Below are positions 21,229-34,700 of a stretch of 64,000 nt of DNA, piece by piece (within the stretch, counting starts at the first letter, position 1; each line of letters starts with the position of its first letter). The notes beneath the pieces were generated by a model. It saw only the letters and a list, made by a program, of their open reading frames with translations, had not been told where the DNA came from and ran no database searches. The position numbers were made by a program, and so were the translations under genes. Source of the stretch: Cherax quadricarinatus. Taxonomy: Eukaryota; Arthropoda; Malacostraca; Decapoda; Parastacidae. The stretch spans positions 36,662,344-36,726,343 of the forward strand of contig NC_091298.1 in NCBI RefSeq assembly GCF_038502225.1. Reading direction: 5' to 3'.

Positions 21229-21305
21229 GCTGAACATGAAGGAATTATTATTATTATAATAAAAAAGAAACGCTAAGCCACAAGGGCTATACAGCTGAAC
21301 ATGAA
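21229..21305 (-). mobile_element. Severely 5'-truncated SINE tail with 12-bp target duplication
   Basis: Only 53 bp (21241-21293) of the - strand SINE remain: its (ATA)n tail followed by AAACGCTAAGCCACAAGGGC and TATACAG, the complement of the conserved tail box also seen at 2330-2370. It is flanked by perfect copies of GCTGAACATGAA at 21229-21240 and 21294-21305. Confidence 0.75.
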
Positions 21306-21360
21306 CGAAATATTATAGTAGGATATAAAGTTTTCCAGGAGGTAAGAAACTGTTCATCAG

Positions 21361-21720
21361 TTAGGCAACTTAAAGCAATTGTGGCTTTGTTCAACCAAGT
21401 ACAGTGGACCCCCGCATAACGATCACCTCCGAATGCGACCAATTATGTAAGTGTATTTATGTAAGTGCGTTTGTACGTGTATGTTTGGGGGCCTGAAATG
21501 GACTAATCTACTTCACAATATTCCTTATGGGAACAAATTCGGTCAGTACTGGCACCTGAACATACTTCTGGAGTGAAAAAATATCGTTAACCGGGGGTCC
21601 AATGTAATTGTAAACCTGCTGGTGCTTCATTCAACCAAATAACTTTAAACCTGTTGATGCTTGGTTTAACCAAGCAGAAGTAAACAGTTGTGGCTTCGTA
21701 AGACCAAAAAATTATAAACC
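21361..21720. repeat. Diverged units of the 35-bp minisatellite, split by a MITE
   Basis: Segments such as GTGGCTTTGTTCAACCAAGT, TGCTTCATTCAACCAAATAAC and TGTGGCTTCGTAAGACCAAA are recognisable but decayed versions of the 20.4 kb unit. Confidence 0.6.
21402..21604. mobile_element. pogo/Tigger-like MITE with TA target duplication
   Basis: A 203-bp element. The left terminus CAGTGGACCCCCGCATAACG pairs with the right terminus, whose complement begins CATTGGACCCCCGGTTAACG, matching at 19 of 22 positions. TA flanks both sides (21400-21401 and 21605-21606). There is no coding capacity. The empty site (…CAACCAAG-TA-ATTGTAAACC…) matches the neighbouring minisatellite unit, which supports the boundaries. 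Confidence 0.8.
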
Positions 21721-21799
21721 AGTAAGAGTGAATGCAAAGAAAGCTTGTATCAGAAACGTTATTACATAACTAGCTAGTTATTTGGCTCTAGATATTGTG

Positions 21800-22732
21800 T
21801 TGCTTGTCAGTTGTTGGAGTATCCCTCACCACTGTGTTGCTGTGGTATCCTTCACCACTGTGTTGCGGCGGTATCCTTCACCACTGTGTTGCTGTGGTAT
21901 CCTCACCACTGTGTTGATGTGGCATCCCTCACCACTGTGTTGCTGTGGTATCCTTCACCACTGTTTTGCTGTGGCATCCCTCACCACTGTGTTGCTGTGG
22001 CATCCCTCACCACTGTGTTGCTGTGGTAGCCCTCATCACTGTGTTGCTGTGGTATCCCTCACCACTGTGTTGCTGTGGTATCCCTCACCACTGTGTTGCT
22101 GTGGTATCCCTCACCACTGTGTTGCTGTGGCATCCCTCACCACTGTGTTGCTGTGGCATCCCTCACCACTGTGTTGCTGTGGTATCCTTCACCACTGTTT
22201 TGCTGTGGTAGCCCTCATCACTGTGTTGCTGTGGTATCCCTCACCACTGTCTTGCTGTGGTATCCCTCACCACTGTGTTGCTGTGGTATCCTTCACCACT
22301 GTGTTGCGGTGGTATCCTTCACCACTGTGTTGCTGTGGTATCCTCACTACTGTGTTGATGTGGTATCCCTCACTACTGAGTTGCTGTAGTATCCCTCACC
22401 AATGGGGTATCCTTCCCTACTGTGTTACCGTGTTATCCCTCACTGCTGTGTTACTGTGGTATTCTTGACTACTGTGTTGCTGTGGTATCCTTCACTACCG
22501 TGTTACTCACGTATCTTTCACCAATGTGCTATTGGGGTATCTTTCACTACTGTGTTACTGTGGTATCCTTAATTTCTGTATTACAGTGGTATTCTTCACT
22601 ACTGTTGCTATGGTATCCCTCACTATTGTGTTGCTGTGGTATCCCACACTACTGTGTTGCTGTGGTATCCCTCACTAATCTGTTGCTGTGGTATCCCTCA
22701 CTACTGTGTTGCTGTGGTATCCTTCATTTCTT
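21800..22732. repeat. 26-bp minisatellite I, about 36 units
   Basis: The unit is TATCCCTCACCACTGTGTTG plus CTGTGG, with frequent T/C and A/G variants and two one-base-short units near 21900 and 22340. Units decay toward the right end. Because 26 is not a multiple of 3, long frames with a 26-residue super-repeat arise in every forward frame; I do not regard them as genes. Confidence 0.95.
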
Positions 22733-22758
22733 ATGATCCTGAGTTTCTTCAGTCACAT

Positions 22759-25700
22759 TTTCCTGTAGTCTCTTCTACCTGTAGTCCTTTCTACCTGTAG
22801 TCCCTGCTAACTATAGTCCCTTCTTCCTGTAGTCCCTTTCCCCTATCGTCCTTTCTACTTGCAGTTCCTTCTACATGCAGTTAATTCTACATATAGTCCC
22901 TTCCCCCTGTAGTCCCTTCTACCTGCAGTTCCTTCTACCTGTAGTCCCTTTCCCCTGTAGTCCCTTCTACCTGCAGTTCCTTCTACCTGTAGTCCCTTCT
23001 ACCTGTAGTCCCTTCTACCTGTAGTCCCTTCTACCTGCAGTCCCTTCTACCTGTAGTCCCTTAAACCTGCAGTTCCTTCTACATGTGGTTCCTTCTACCT
23101 GTAGTCCCTTCTACCTGAAGTCCCATCTACCTGCAGTTCCTTCTACCTGTAGTCCCTTCTACCTGCAGTTCCTTCTACCTGTAGTCCCTTCTACTTGCAG
23201 TTCCTTCTACCTGTAGTTCCTTCTACCTGTAGTCCCTTCTACCTGAAGTCCAATTTACCAGCAGTTCCTTCTACCTGTAGTCCCTTCTACCTGCAGTTCC
23301 TTCTACCTGTAGTTCCTTCTACCTGTAGTCCCTTCTACCTGAAGACCCACCTACCTGCAGTTCCTTCTAGGTGTAGTCCCTTCTACCTGCAGTTCCTTCT
23401 ACCTATAGTCCCTTCCACCTACAGTCATTTCTACCTGTAGTCCCTTCTACCTGTAGTCCCTTCTACCTGCAGTTCCTTTCATCTGCAGTCCCTTCTACCT
23501 GCAGTCCCTTCTACCTGTAGTCCCTTCTACCTGTAGTTCCTTCTACCTGTAGTCCCTTCTACATGTAGTCCCTTCTACCTGCAGTCCTTTCTACCTGTAG
23601 TCCCTTCTACCTACAGTTATTTCTACCTGCAGTCCCTTCGACCTGCAATTCCTTCTACCTGAAGTACCTTCTACCTGCAGTTCCTTCTAACTGTAGTCCC
23701 TTCTAGCTGCAGTTCCTTCTACATGTAGTCCCTTCTACCTGTAGTCCCTTCTTCCTGCAGTTTCTTCTACCTGTAGTCCCATCTACCTGTAGTTCCTTCT
23801 ACCTGTAGTTCCAACTACCAGTAGTCCCTTCTACCTGAAGTTCCCTCTACCTGTAGTCCCTTCTACCTGCAGTTCCTTCTACCTGTAGTACCGTCTACCT
23901 GCAGTTCCTTCTACCTGTAGTCCCTTCTACCTGCAGTTCCTTCTACCTGCAGTTCCTTCTACCTGTAGTCACTTCTACATGCAGTTCCGTCGACCTGCAG
24001 TTCCTTCTACTTGTAGTCCCTTCTACCTGCAGTCCCTCCTACCTGCAGTTCCATATACCTGTAGTCACTTCTACCTGCAGTTCCTTCTACCCATAGTACC
24101 TTCAACCTGCAGTTCCTTCTACCTGCAGCTCCTCCTACCTGTACTCCCATCTACCTGCAGTTCCTTCTACCTGCAGTTCCTTCTACCTGTAGTCCTTTCT
24201 ATCTGCAGTTCCTTCTACCTGCAGTTCGTTCTACCTGAAGTCCCTTGTACCTGCACTTCCTACTACTTGTAGTCCCTTCTACCTGCAGTCCCTTCTACCT
24301 GTAGCCCCTTCTACCTGCAGTTCCTTCTACTTGTAGTCCCTTCTACCTGCAGTTCCTTCTAAATGTAGTCTCTTCTACTTGCAGTCCCTTCTACCTGCAG
24401 TTCCTTCTACCTGTAGTCCTTCCCTCTGTAGTTCCTTCTACCTACAATTCCTTCTACCTGTAGTCCCTTCTACCTGTAGTCACTTCTACCTGCAGTTCCT
24501 TCTATCTGTAGTCCATTCTACCTGCAGTTCCTTCTACATGTAGTCCCTTCTACCTTCATTTCTTTCTACCTGTAGTCCCTTCTACATGTAGTCCCTTCTA
24601 CCTGCAGTTCCTTCTCCTGTAGTTCCATCGACATGCAGTTCCTTCTACCTGTAGTCCCTTCTACCTGTAGTACTTTCTACCAGGAGTAACATCTACCTGT
24701 AGTCCCTTCTACCTGTAGTCCCTTACACCTGTAGTCCCTTCTACCTGTAGTTCCTTCTACCTGTAATCCCTTCTACCCGCAGTTCCTTCTATCTGTAGTC
24801 CCATCTAACTGCAGTTCCTTCTACCTTTAGTCCCTTATACCTGCAGTTCATTCTACCTGTAGCCCCATCTACCTGCAGTTCCATATACCTGTAGTCCCTT
24901 CTACCTGTAGTCCCTTCTACCTGCAGTTCCTTCTACCTGTAGTCCCCTCTACCTGCAGTTCCTTCTGCCTGTAGTCCCTTCTACCTGCAGTTTCTTCTAC
25001 CTGTAGTCCCTTCTACCTGAAGTCCCTTCAACCTGTAGTCCCTTCTACCTGTAGTCCCTTCTGCCTGTAGTCTCTTCCACCTGTAGTCCCTTCTACCTGT
25101 AGTTCCTTCTACCTAAAGTCCCTTCTACCTGCAGTTCCTTCTACCTGTGCTCCCTTCTACCTGCAGTCACTTCTACCTTCAGCTCATTCTACCTGTACTC
25201 CCATCTACCTGCAATTCCTTCTACCTGCAGTTCCTTCTACCTGTAGTCCCTTCTACCTGCAGTTCCTTCTACCTGCAGTTCGTTCTACCTGAAGTCCCTT
25301 GTAACTGCACTTCCTACTACTTGCAGTCCCTTCTACCTGCAGTCCCTTCTACCTGTAGTCCCTTCTACCTGCAGTTCCTTCTAAATGTAGTCACTTCTAC
25401 ATGCAGTTCCTTATAAATGTAGTTCCTTCTACCCGCAGTCCCTTCTACCTGCAGTTCCTTCTACCTGTAGTCCTTCCCTCTGTAGTCCCTTCTACCTACA
25501 GTTCCTTCTACCTGTAGTCCCTTCTACCTGTAGTCACTTCTACCTGCAGTTCACTCTATCTGTAGTCCATTCTACCTACAGTTCCTTCTACATGTAGTCA
25601 ATTCTACCTGCATTTCGTTCTACCTGTAGTCCCTTCTACCTGTAGTCCCTTCTACCAGCAGTTCCTTCTACCTGTAGTCCCTTCTACCTGCAGTTCCCTC

Positions 25701-28700
25701 TACCTGCAGTTCCTTCTATTTGTAGTTCCTTCTAACTGCATTTCCTACTACCTGAAGTCCCTTCTACCTGCAGTTCCTTCTTCCGACAGTTCATTCTACC
25801 TGCAGTTCCTTCTACCTGTAGAGTCCTCTACCTGTAGTTCCTTCTACATGTAGTCCCTTCTACCTGCAGTTCCTTCTACCTGTACTCCCTTCTACCTGCA
25901 GTTCCTTCTGCCTGTAGTCCCTTCTACCTGCAGTTCATTCTACCTGTAGTCCGTTCTCCCTGCAGTTCCTTCTACTTCAAGTCCGTTCTACCTGTAGTCC
26001 CTTCTACCTGCAGTTCCTTCTACATGTTATCCCTTCTACCTGCAGTTCCATCTACCTGTAGTCCCTTCAACCTGTAGTCTCTTCTACCTGCAGTTGCATC
26101 TACCTGTAGTCCCTTCTACCTGCAGATTCTTCTACCTGTAGTCCTTCCCACTGTAGTCCCTTCTACCTGCAGTTTTTTCTACCTGTAGTCCCTTCTACGT
26201 GTAGTCCCTTCTACATGCAGTTCCTTCTGCCTGAAGTCCTTTCTACCTGCAGTCCCTTCTACCTGTAGTTTTTTCTACCTGTAGTCCCTTCCACGTGTAG
26301 TCCCTTCTACCTGCAGTTCCTTCTACCTGTAGTCCCTTCTACCTGCAGTTCCTTCTACCTGTAGTCCCTTCTACCTGTAGTCCCTTCTACCTGTAGTGCT
26401 TTCTACCTGTAGTTGATTCTACCAGTAGTCCCTTCTACCTGCAGTTCCTTCTATTTGTAGTTCCTTCTAACTGCAGTTCCTACTACCTGAAGTCCATTCT
26501 ACCTGCAGTTCCTTCTATTTGTAGTTCCTTCTAACTACAGTTCCTACTACCTGAAGTCCCTTCTACCTGTAGTCTCTTCTACCTGCAGTTGCATCTAACT
26601 GTAGTCCTTCCCACTGTAGTCCCTTCTACCTGTAGTTTTTTCTACCTGTAGTCCCTTCTACATGTAGTCCCTTCTACATGCAGTTACTTCTGCCTGTAGT
26701 TTTTTCTACCTGCAGTCCCTTTTACCTGTAGTTTTTTCTACCTGTAGTCCCTTCTACGTGTAGTCCCTTCTACCTGCAGTTCCTTCTACCTGTAGTCCCT
26801 TCTACCTGCAGTTCCTTCTACCTGTAGTCCCTTCTACCTGTAGTCCCTTCAACCTGTAGTCCTTTCTACCTGTAGTCCCTTCTACCTGTAGTCCTTTCTA
26901 CCTGTAGTCCCTTCTACCTGTAGTGCTTTCTACCTGTAGTTGATTCTACCAGTAGTTCCTTCTACCTGCAGTTCCTTCTATTTGTAGTTCCTTCTAACTG
27001 CAGTTCCTACTACCTGAAGTCCCTTCTACCTGCAGTTCCTTCTACTTGTAGAGTCCTCTACCTGTAATTCCTTCTACATGTAGTCCTTTCTACCAGCAGT
27101 TCCTTCTACCTGTACTTCCATCTACCTGCAGTTCCTTCTGCCTGTAGTCCCTTCTACCTGCAGTTCCTTCTACGTGTAGTCCCTTCTACATGCAGTTGCT
27201 TCTGCCTGTAGTCCTTTCTACCTGCAGTCCCTTTTACCTGTAGTTTTTTGTACCTGTAGTCCCTTCTACGTGTAGTACCTTCTACCTGCAGTTCCTTCTA
27301 CCTGTAGTCCCTTCTACCTGCAGTTCCTTCTACCTGTAGTCCCTTCTACCTGCAGTTCCTTCTACCTGTAGTCCCATCTACCTGTAGTCCCTTCTACCTG
27401 TAGTCCTTTCTACCTGTAGTCCCTTCTACCTGCAGTGCTTTCTACCTGTAGTTGATTCTACCAGTAGTCCCTTCTACCTGCAGTTCCTTCTACCTGTAGT
27501 CCCTTTTACCTGTAGTCCCTTCTACCAGTAGTCCCTTCCACCTGTAGTCCCTTCTACCGGTAGTCCCTTCGACCTGCAGTTCCTTCTACCTGTAGTCCCA
27601 TCTACTTGCAGTTCCTTCTACCTGTAGTCCCTTCTACCTGCAGTCCCTTCTACCTGTAGGCCCTTCTTCCTGAAGTCCCTTCTACCTCTAGTCCCTTCGA
27701 CCTGTAGTCCCTTCTTCCAGCAGTCCCTTCCACCTGTAGTCCCTTCTACCTGTAGTTCCTTCTACCTATAGTCCCTTGTACCTGCCATTCCTTCTACCTG
27801 TACTCCTTTCTACCTGCAGCCCCTTCTACCTGCAGTTCCTTCTACCTGTAGCACCTTCTACCTGCAGTTCCTTCTACCTGCAGTTCCTTCTACCTGAAGT
27901 CCCTTCTGCCTGTAGTTCCTTCTACAAGGTCCCTTCTACCTGCAGTCCCTTCTACCTGTAGTACCTTCTACCTGCAATTCCTTCTACCTGTAGTCCCTTC
28001 TACCTGCAGTTCCATCTACCTGTAGTACCTTCAACCTGCAGTTCCTTCTACCTGTAGTCCCTTCTACCTGCAGTTCCTTCTACCAGTAGTCCCTTCTACC
28101 TACAGTTCCGTCTACCTGTAGTCCTTTCTACCTGCAGTTACTTTTACCTATAGTCCCTTCTACCTGTAGTCCCTTCTACCTGCAGTTCCTTCTACCTGTA
28201 GTCCCTTCTACCTGCAGTTCCTTCTACCTGCAGTCCTTCCCCCTGTAGTCCCTTCTACCTGCTGTTCCTTCTACCTGTAGTCCCTTCTACCTGTAGTCCC
28301 TTCTACATGCAGTTCCTTCTACCTGTAGTCCTTTCCACCTGCAGTCCCTTCTACCTGCAGTTCCTTCCACTTGTAGTCCCTTCTATCTGCAGTTCCTTCT
28401 ACTTTTAGTCCCTTCTACCTGCAGTTCCTTCTACCTGAAGACCCTTCTACCTGCAGTTCCTTCTACCTGTAGTACCTTCTACTTGCAGTTCCTTCTACCT
28501 GTAGTCCCTTCTACCTGCAGTTCCTCCTACCAGTAGTCCCTTCTACCTACAGTTCCGTCTACCTGTAGTCCTTTCTTCCTGAAGTTACTTTTACCTATAG
28601 TCCCTTCTACCTGTAGTCCCTTCTACCTGCAGTTCCTTTCCCCTGTAGTCCCTTCTACCTGCTGTTCCTTCTACCTGTAGTCCCTTCTACCTGTAGTCCC

Positions 28701-31700
28701 TTCTACATGCAGTTCCTTCTACCTGTAGTCCTTTCCACCTGCAGTCCCTTCTACCTGCAGTTCCTTCCACCTGTAGTCCCTTGTATCTGCAGTTCCTTCT
28801 ACATGTAGTCCCTTCTACCTGCAGTTCCTTCTACCTGTAGTCCCTTCGGCCTGTAGTCCCTTCTACCTGTAGTCCCTTCTACTTGTAGTCCCTTCTACCT
28901 GTAGCCCATTCTACCTGTAGTCCCTTGTACCTGTTGTCCCTTCTACCTGTAGCCCCTTCAACCTGTAGTCCTTTCTTTCTGTAGTCCCTTCTACCTGTAG
29001 TCCCTTCTACCTGTAGTCCCTTCTACCTGCAGTTCCTTCTACCTGAAGACCCTTCGACCTGTAGTCCCTTCTACCTGTAGTCCCTTCTACTTGTAGTGCA
29101 TTCTGCCTGTAGTCCCTTCTACCTGTAGTCCCTTCTACCTGTTGTCCCTTCTACCTGTTGCCCCTTCTACCTGTAGTCCCTTCTAAATGTAGTCCCTTCT
29201 ACCTCTAGTCCCTTCTACCTGTAGTACCTTCTACCTGCAGTTCCTTCTACCTGCAGTTCCTTCTACCTGCAGTTCCTTCTACCTGAAGTCCTTCCCCCTG
29301 TAGTCCCTTCTACCTGCTGTTCCTTCTACCTGTAGTCCCTTCTACCTGTAGTCCCTTCTACATGCAGTTCCTTCTACCTGTAGTGCTTTCCACCTGCAGT
29401 CCCTTCTACCTGCAGTTCCTTCCACTTGTAGTCCCTTCTATCTGCAGTTCCTTCTACTTTTAGTCCCTTCTACCTGCAGTTCCTTCTACCTGAAGACCCT
29501 TCAACCTACAGTTCCGTCTACCTGTAGTCTTTTCTTCCTGCAGTTACTTTTACCTATAGTCCCTTCTACCTGTAGTCCCTTCTACCTGCAGTTCCTTCAA
29601 CCTGTAGTCCCTTCTACCTGCAGTTCCTTCTACCTGTAGTCCTTCCCCCTGTAGTCCCTTCTACCTGCTGTTCCTTCTACCTGTAGTCCCTTCTACTTGT
29701 AGTCCCTTCTACATGCAGTTCCTTCTACCTGTAGTCCTTTCCACCTGCAGTCCCTTCTACCTGCAGTTCCTTCCACCTGTAGTCCCTTGTATCTGCAGTT
29801 CCTTCTACATGTAGTCCCTTCTACCTGCAGTTCCTTCCACCTGTAGTCCCTTCGGCCTGTAGTCCCTTCTACCTGTAGTCCCATCTACTTGTAGTCCCTT
29901 CTACATGTAGCCCCTTCTACCTGTAGTCCCTTGTACCTGTTGTCCCTTCTACCTGTAGCCCCTTCTGCCTGTAGTCCTTTCTACCTGTAGTCCCTTCTAC
30001 CTGTAGTCCCTTCTACCTGTAGTCCCTTCTACCTGCAGTTTCTTCTACCTGAAGACCCTTCGACCTGTAGTCCCTTCTACCTGTAGTCCCTTCTACTTGT
30101 AGTCCTTTCTGCCTGTAGTCCCTTCTACCTGTAGTCCCTTCTACCTGTTGTCCCTTCTACCTGTAGCCCCTTCAACCTGTAGTCCCTTCTACATGTAGTC
30201 CCTTCTACCTCTAGTCCCTTCTACCTGTAGTACCTTCTACCTACAGTTCCTTCTACCTGCAGTTCCTTCTACCTGAAGTCCCTTCTGCCTGCAGTTCCTT
30301 CTACAAGGTCCCTTCTACCTGCAGTCCCTTCTACCTGTAGTACCTTCTACCTGCAGTTCCTTCTACCTGTAGTCCCTTCTACCTGCAGTTCCTTCTACCT
30401 GCAGTACCTTCTACCTGCAGTTCCTTCTACCTGTAGTCCCTTCTACCTGCAGTTCCTTCTACCTGTAGTCCCTTCTACCTGCAGTTCATTCTACCTGCAG
30501 TCCTTCCCCCTGTAGTCCCTTCTACATGCAGTTCCTTCTACCTGTAGTCCTTTCCACCTGCAGTCCCTTCTACCTGCAGTTCCTTCCACTTGTAGTCCCT
30601 TCTATCTGCAGTTCCTTCTACTTTTAGTCCCTTCTACCTGCAGTTCCTTCTACCTGAAGACCCTTCTACCTGCAGTACCTTCTACCTGTAGTACCTTCTA
30701 CTTGCAGTTCCTTCTACCTGTAGTCCCTTCTACCTACAGTTCCTTCTACCAGTAGTCCCTTCTACCTACAGTTCCGTCTACCTGTAGTCCTTTCTTCCTG
30801 CAGTAACTTTTACCTATAGTCCCTTCTACCTGTAGTCCCTTCTACCTGCAGTTCCTTCAACCTGTAGTCATTTCTACCTGCAGTTCCTTCTACCTGTAGT
30901 CCTTCCCCCTGTAGTCCCTTCTACCTGCTGTTCCTTCTACCTGTAGTCCCTTCTACCTGTAGTCCCTTCTACATGCAGTTCCTTCTACCTGTAGTCCTTT
31001 CCACCTGCAGTCCCTTCTACCTGCAGTTCCTTCCACCTGTAGTCCTTTGTATCTGCAGTTCCTTCTACATGTAGTCCCTTCTACCTGCAGTTCCTTCTAC
31101 CTGTAGTCCCTTCGGCCTGTAGTCCCTTCTACCTTTAGTCCCTTCTACTTGTAGTCCCTTCTACCTGTAGCCCCTTCTACCTGTAGTCCCTTGTACCTGT
31201 TGTCCCTTCTACCTGTAGCCCCTTCTACCTGTAGTCCTTTCTACCTGTAGTCCCTTCTACCTGTAGTCCCTTCTACCTGTAGTCCCTTCTACCTGCAGTT
31301 CCTTCTACCTGAAGACCCTTCGACCTGTAGTCCCTTCTACCTGTAGTCCCTTCTACTTGTAGTCCCTTCTGCCTGTAGTCCCTTCTACCTGTAGCCCGTT
31401 CTACCTGTAGTCCCTTCTACATGTAGTCCCTTCTACCTCTAGTCCTTTCTACCTGTAGTCCCTTCTACCTCTAGTCCCTTCTACCTGTAGTCCCTTGTAC
31501 CTGCAGCTCCTTCTACCTGTAGTCCCTTCTATCTGCAGTCCCTTGTACCTGTAGTCTCTTGTTCCTGCAGTTCCTTCTGCCTGTAGTCTCTTCTACCTGC
31601 AGTTCCTTCTACCTGTAGTCCCTTCTACCTGCAGTTCCTTCTACCTAAAGTTCCTTCTATCTGCAGCCCTTCTACCTGTAGTCCCTTCTACCTGTAGTCT

Positions 31701-34700
31701 CTTCTCCCTGCAGTTCCTTCTATCTGCAGTCCCTTCTACCTGCAATCCCTTCTACCTGCAGTCCCTTCTACCTGTAGTCCCTTTACCTGTAGTCTCTTCT
31801 CCCTGCAGTTCCTTCTATCTGCAGTCCCTTCTACCTGCAATCCCTTCTTCCTGCAGTTCCTCCTACCAGTAGTCCCTTCTACCTACAGTTCCGTCTACCT
31901 GTAGTCCTTTCTTCCTGAAGTTACTTTTACCTATAGTCCCTTCTACCTGTAGTCCCTTCTACCTGCAGTTCCTTTCCCCTGTAGTCCCTTCTACCTGCTG
32001 TTCCTTCTACCTGTAGTCCCTTCTACCTGTAGTCCCTTGTATCTGCAGTTCCTTCTACATGCAGTTCCTTCTACATGCAGTTCCTTCTACCTGTAGTCCC
32101 TTCGGCCTGTAGTCCCTTCTACCTGTAGTCCCTTCTACTTGTAGTCCCTTCTACCTGTAGCCCATTCTACCTGTAGTCCCTTGTACCTGTTGTCCCTTCT
32201 ACCTGTAGCCCCTTCAACCTGTAGTCCTTTCTTTCTGTAGTCCCTTCTACCTGTAGTCCCTTCTACCTGTAGTCCCTTCTACCTGCAGTTCCTTCTACCT
32301 GAAGACCCTTCGACCTGTAGTCCCTTCTACCTGTAGTCCCTTCTACTTGTAGTGCATTCTGCCTGTAGTCCCTTCTACCTGTAGTCCCTTCTACCTGTTG
32401 TCCCTTCTACCTGTTGCCCCTTCTACCTGTAGTCCCTTCTAAATGTAGTCCCTTCTACCTCTAGTCCCTTCTACCTGTAGTACCTTCTACCTGCAGTTCC
32501 TTCTACCTGCAGTTCCTTCTACCTGCAGTTCCTTCTACCTGAAGTCCTTCCCCCTGTAGTCCTTTCTACCTGCTGTTCCTTCTACCTGTAGTCCCTTCTA
32601 CCTGTAGTCCCTTCTACATGCAGTTCCTTCTACCTGTAGTGCTTTCCACCTGCAGTCCCTTCTACCTGCAGTTCCTTCCACTTGTAGTCCCTTCTATCTG
32701 CAGTTCCTTCTACTTTTAGTCCCTTCTACCTGCAGTTCCTTCTACCTGAAGACCCTTCTACCTACAGTTCCGTCTACCTGTAGTCTTTTCTTCCTGCAGT
32801 TACTTTTACCTATAGTCCCTTCTACCTGTAGTCCCTTCTACCTGCAGTTCCTTCAACCTGTAGTCCCTTCTACCTGCAGTTCCTTCTACCTGTAGTCCTT
32901 CCCCCTGTAGTCCCTTCTACCTGCTGTTCCTTCTACCTGTAGTCCCTTCTACCTGTAGTCCCTTCTACATGCAGTTCCTTCTACCTGTAGTCCTTTCCAC
33001 CTGCAGTCCCTTCTACCTGCAGTTCCTTCCACCTGTAGTCCCTTGTATCTGCAGTTCCTTCTACATGTAGTCCCTTCTACCTGCAGTTCCTTCCACCTGT
33101 AGTCCCTTCGGCCTGTAGTCCCTTCTACCTGTAGTCCCATCTACTTGTAGTCCCTTCTACATGTAGCCCCTTCTACCTGTAGTCCCTTGTACCTGTTGTC
33201 CCTTCTACCTGTAGCCCCTTCTGCCTGTAGTCCTTTCTACCTGTAGTCCCTTCTACCTGTAGTCCCTTCTACCTGTAGTCCCTTCTACCTGCAGTTCCTT
33301 CTACCTGAAGACCCTTCGACCTGTAGTCCCTTCTACCTGTAGTCCCTTCTACTTGTAGTCCTTTCTGCCTGTAGTCCCTTCTACCTGTAGTCCCTTCTAC
33401 CTGTTGTCCCTTCTACCTGTAGCCCCTTCAACCTGTAGTCCCTTCTACATGTAGTCCCTTCTACCTCTAGTCCCTTCTACCTGTAGTACCTTCTACCTAC
33501 AGTTCCTTCTACCTGCAGTTCCTTCTACCTGAAGTCCCTTCTGCCTGCAGTTCCTTCTACAAGGTCCCTTCTACCTGCAGTCCCTTCTACCTGTAGTACC
33601 TTCTACCTGCAGTTCCTTCTACCTGTAGTCCCTTCTACCTGCAGTTCCTTCTACCTGCAGTACCTTCTACCTGCAGTTCCTTATACCTGTAGTCCCTTCT
33701 ACCTGCAGTTCCTTCTACCTGTAGTCCCTTCTACCTGCAGTTCCTTCTACCTGCAGTCCTTCCCCCTGTAGTCCCTTCTACATGCAGTTCCTTCTACCTG
33801 TAGTCCTTTCCACCTGCAGTCCCTTCTACCTGCAGTTCCTTCCACTTGTAGTCCCTTCTATCTGCAGTTCCTTCTACTTTTAGTCCCTTCTACCTGCAGT
33901 TCCTTCTACCTGAAGACCCTTCTACCTGCAGTTCCTTCTACCTGTAGTACCTTCTACTTGCAGTTCCTTCTACCTGTAGTCCCTTCTACCTACAGTTCCT
34001 TCTACCAGTAGTCCCTTCTATCTACAGTTCCGTCTACCTGTAGTCCTTTCTTCCTGCAGTAACTTTTACCTATAGTCCCTTCTACCTGTAGTCCCTTCTA
34101 CCTGCAGTTCCTTCAACCTGTAGTCATTTCTACCTGCAGTTCCTTCTACCTGTAGTCCTTCCCCCTGTAGTCCCTTCTACCTGCTGTTCCTTCTACCTGT
34201 AGACCCTTCTACCTGTAGTCCCTTCTACATGCAGTTCCTTCTACCTGTAGTCCTTTCCACCTGCAGTCCCTTCTACCTGCAGTTCCTTCCACCTGTAGTC
34301 CTTTGTATCTGCAGTTCCTTCTACATGTAGTCCCTTCTACCTGCAGTTCCTTCTACCTGTAGTCCCTTCGGCCTGTAGTCCCTTCTACCTTTAGTCCCTT
34401 CTACTTGTAGTCCCTTCTACCTGTAGCCCCTTCTACCTGTAGTCCCTTGTACCTGTTGTCCCTTCTACCTGTAGCCCCTTCTACCTGTAGTCCTTTCTAC
34501 CTGTAGTCCCTTCTACCTGTAGTCCCTTCTACCTGTAGTCCCTTCTACCTGCAGTTCCTTCTACCTGAAGACCCTTCGACCTGTAGTCCCTTCTACCTGT
34601 AGTCCCTTCTACTTGTAGTCCCTTCTGCCTGTAGTCCCTTCTACCTGTAGCCCGTTCTACCTGTAGTCCCTTCTACATGTAGTCCCTTCTACCTCTAGTC

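Noticed and set aside
21782..22736. Cys-rich repeat protein of 228 codons
   Set aside because: By-product of a stop-free 26-bp minisatellite; no signal peptide or conserved spacing beyond the DNA repeat.
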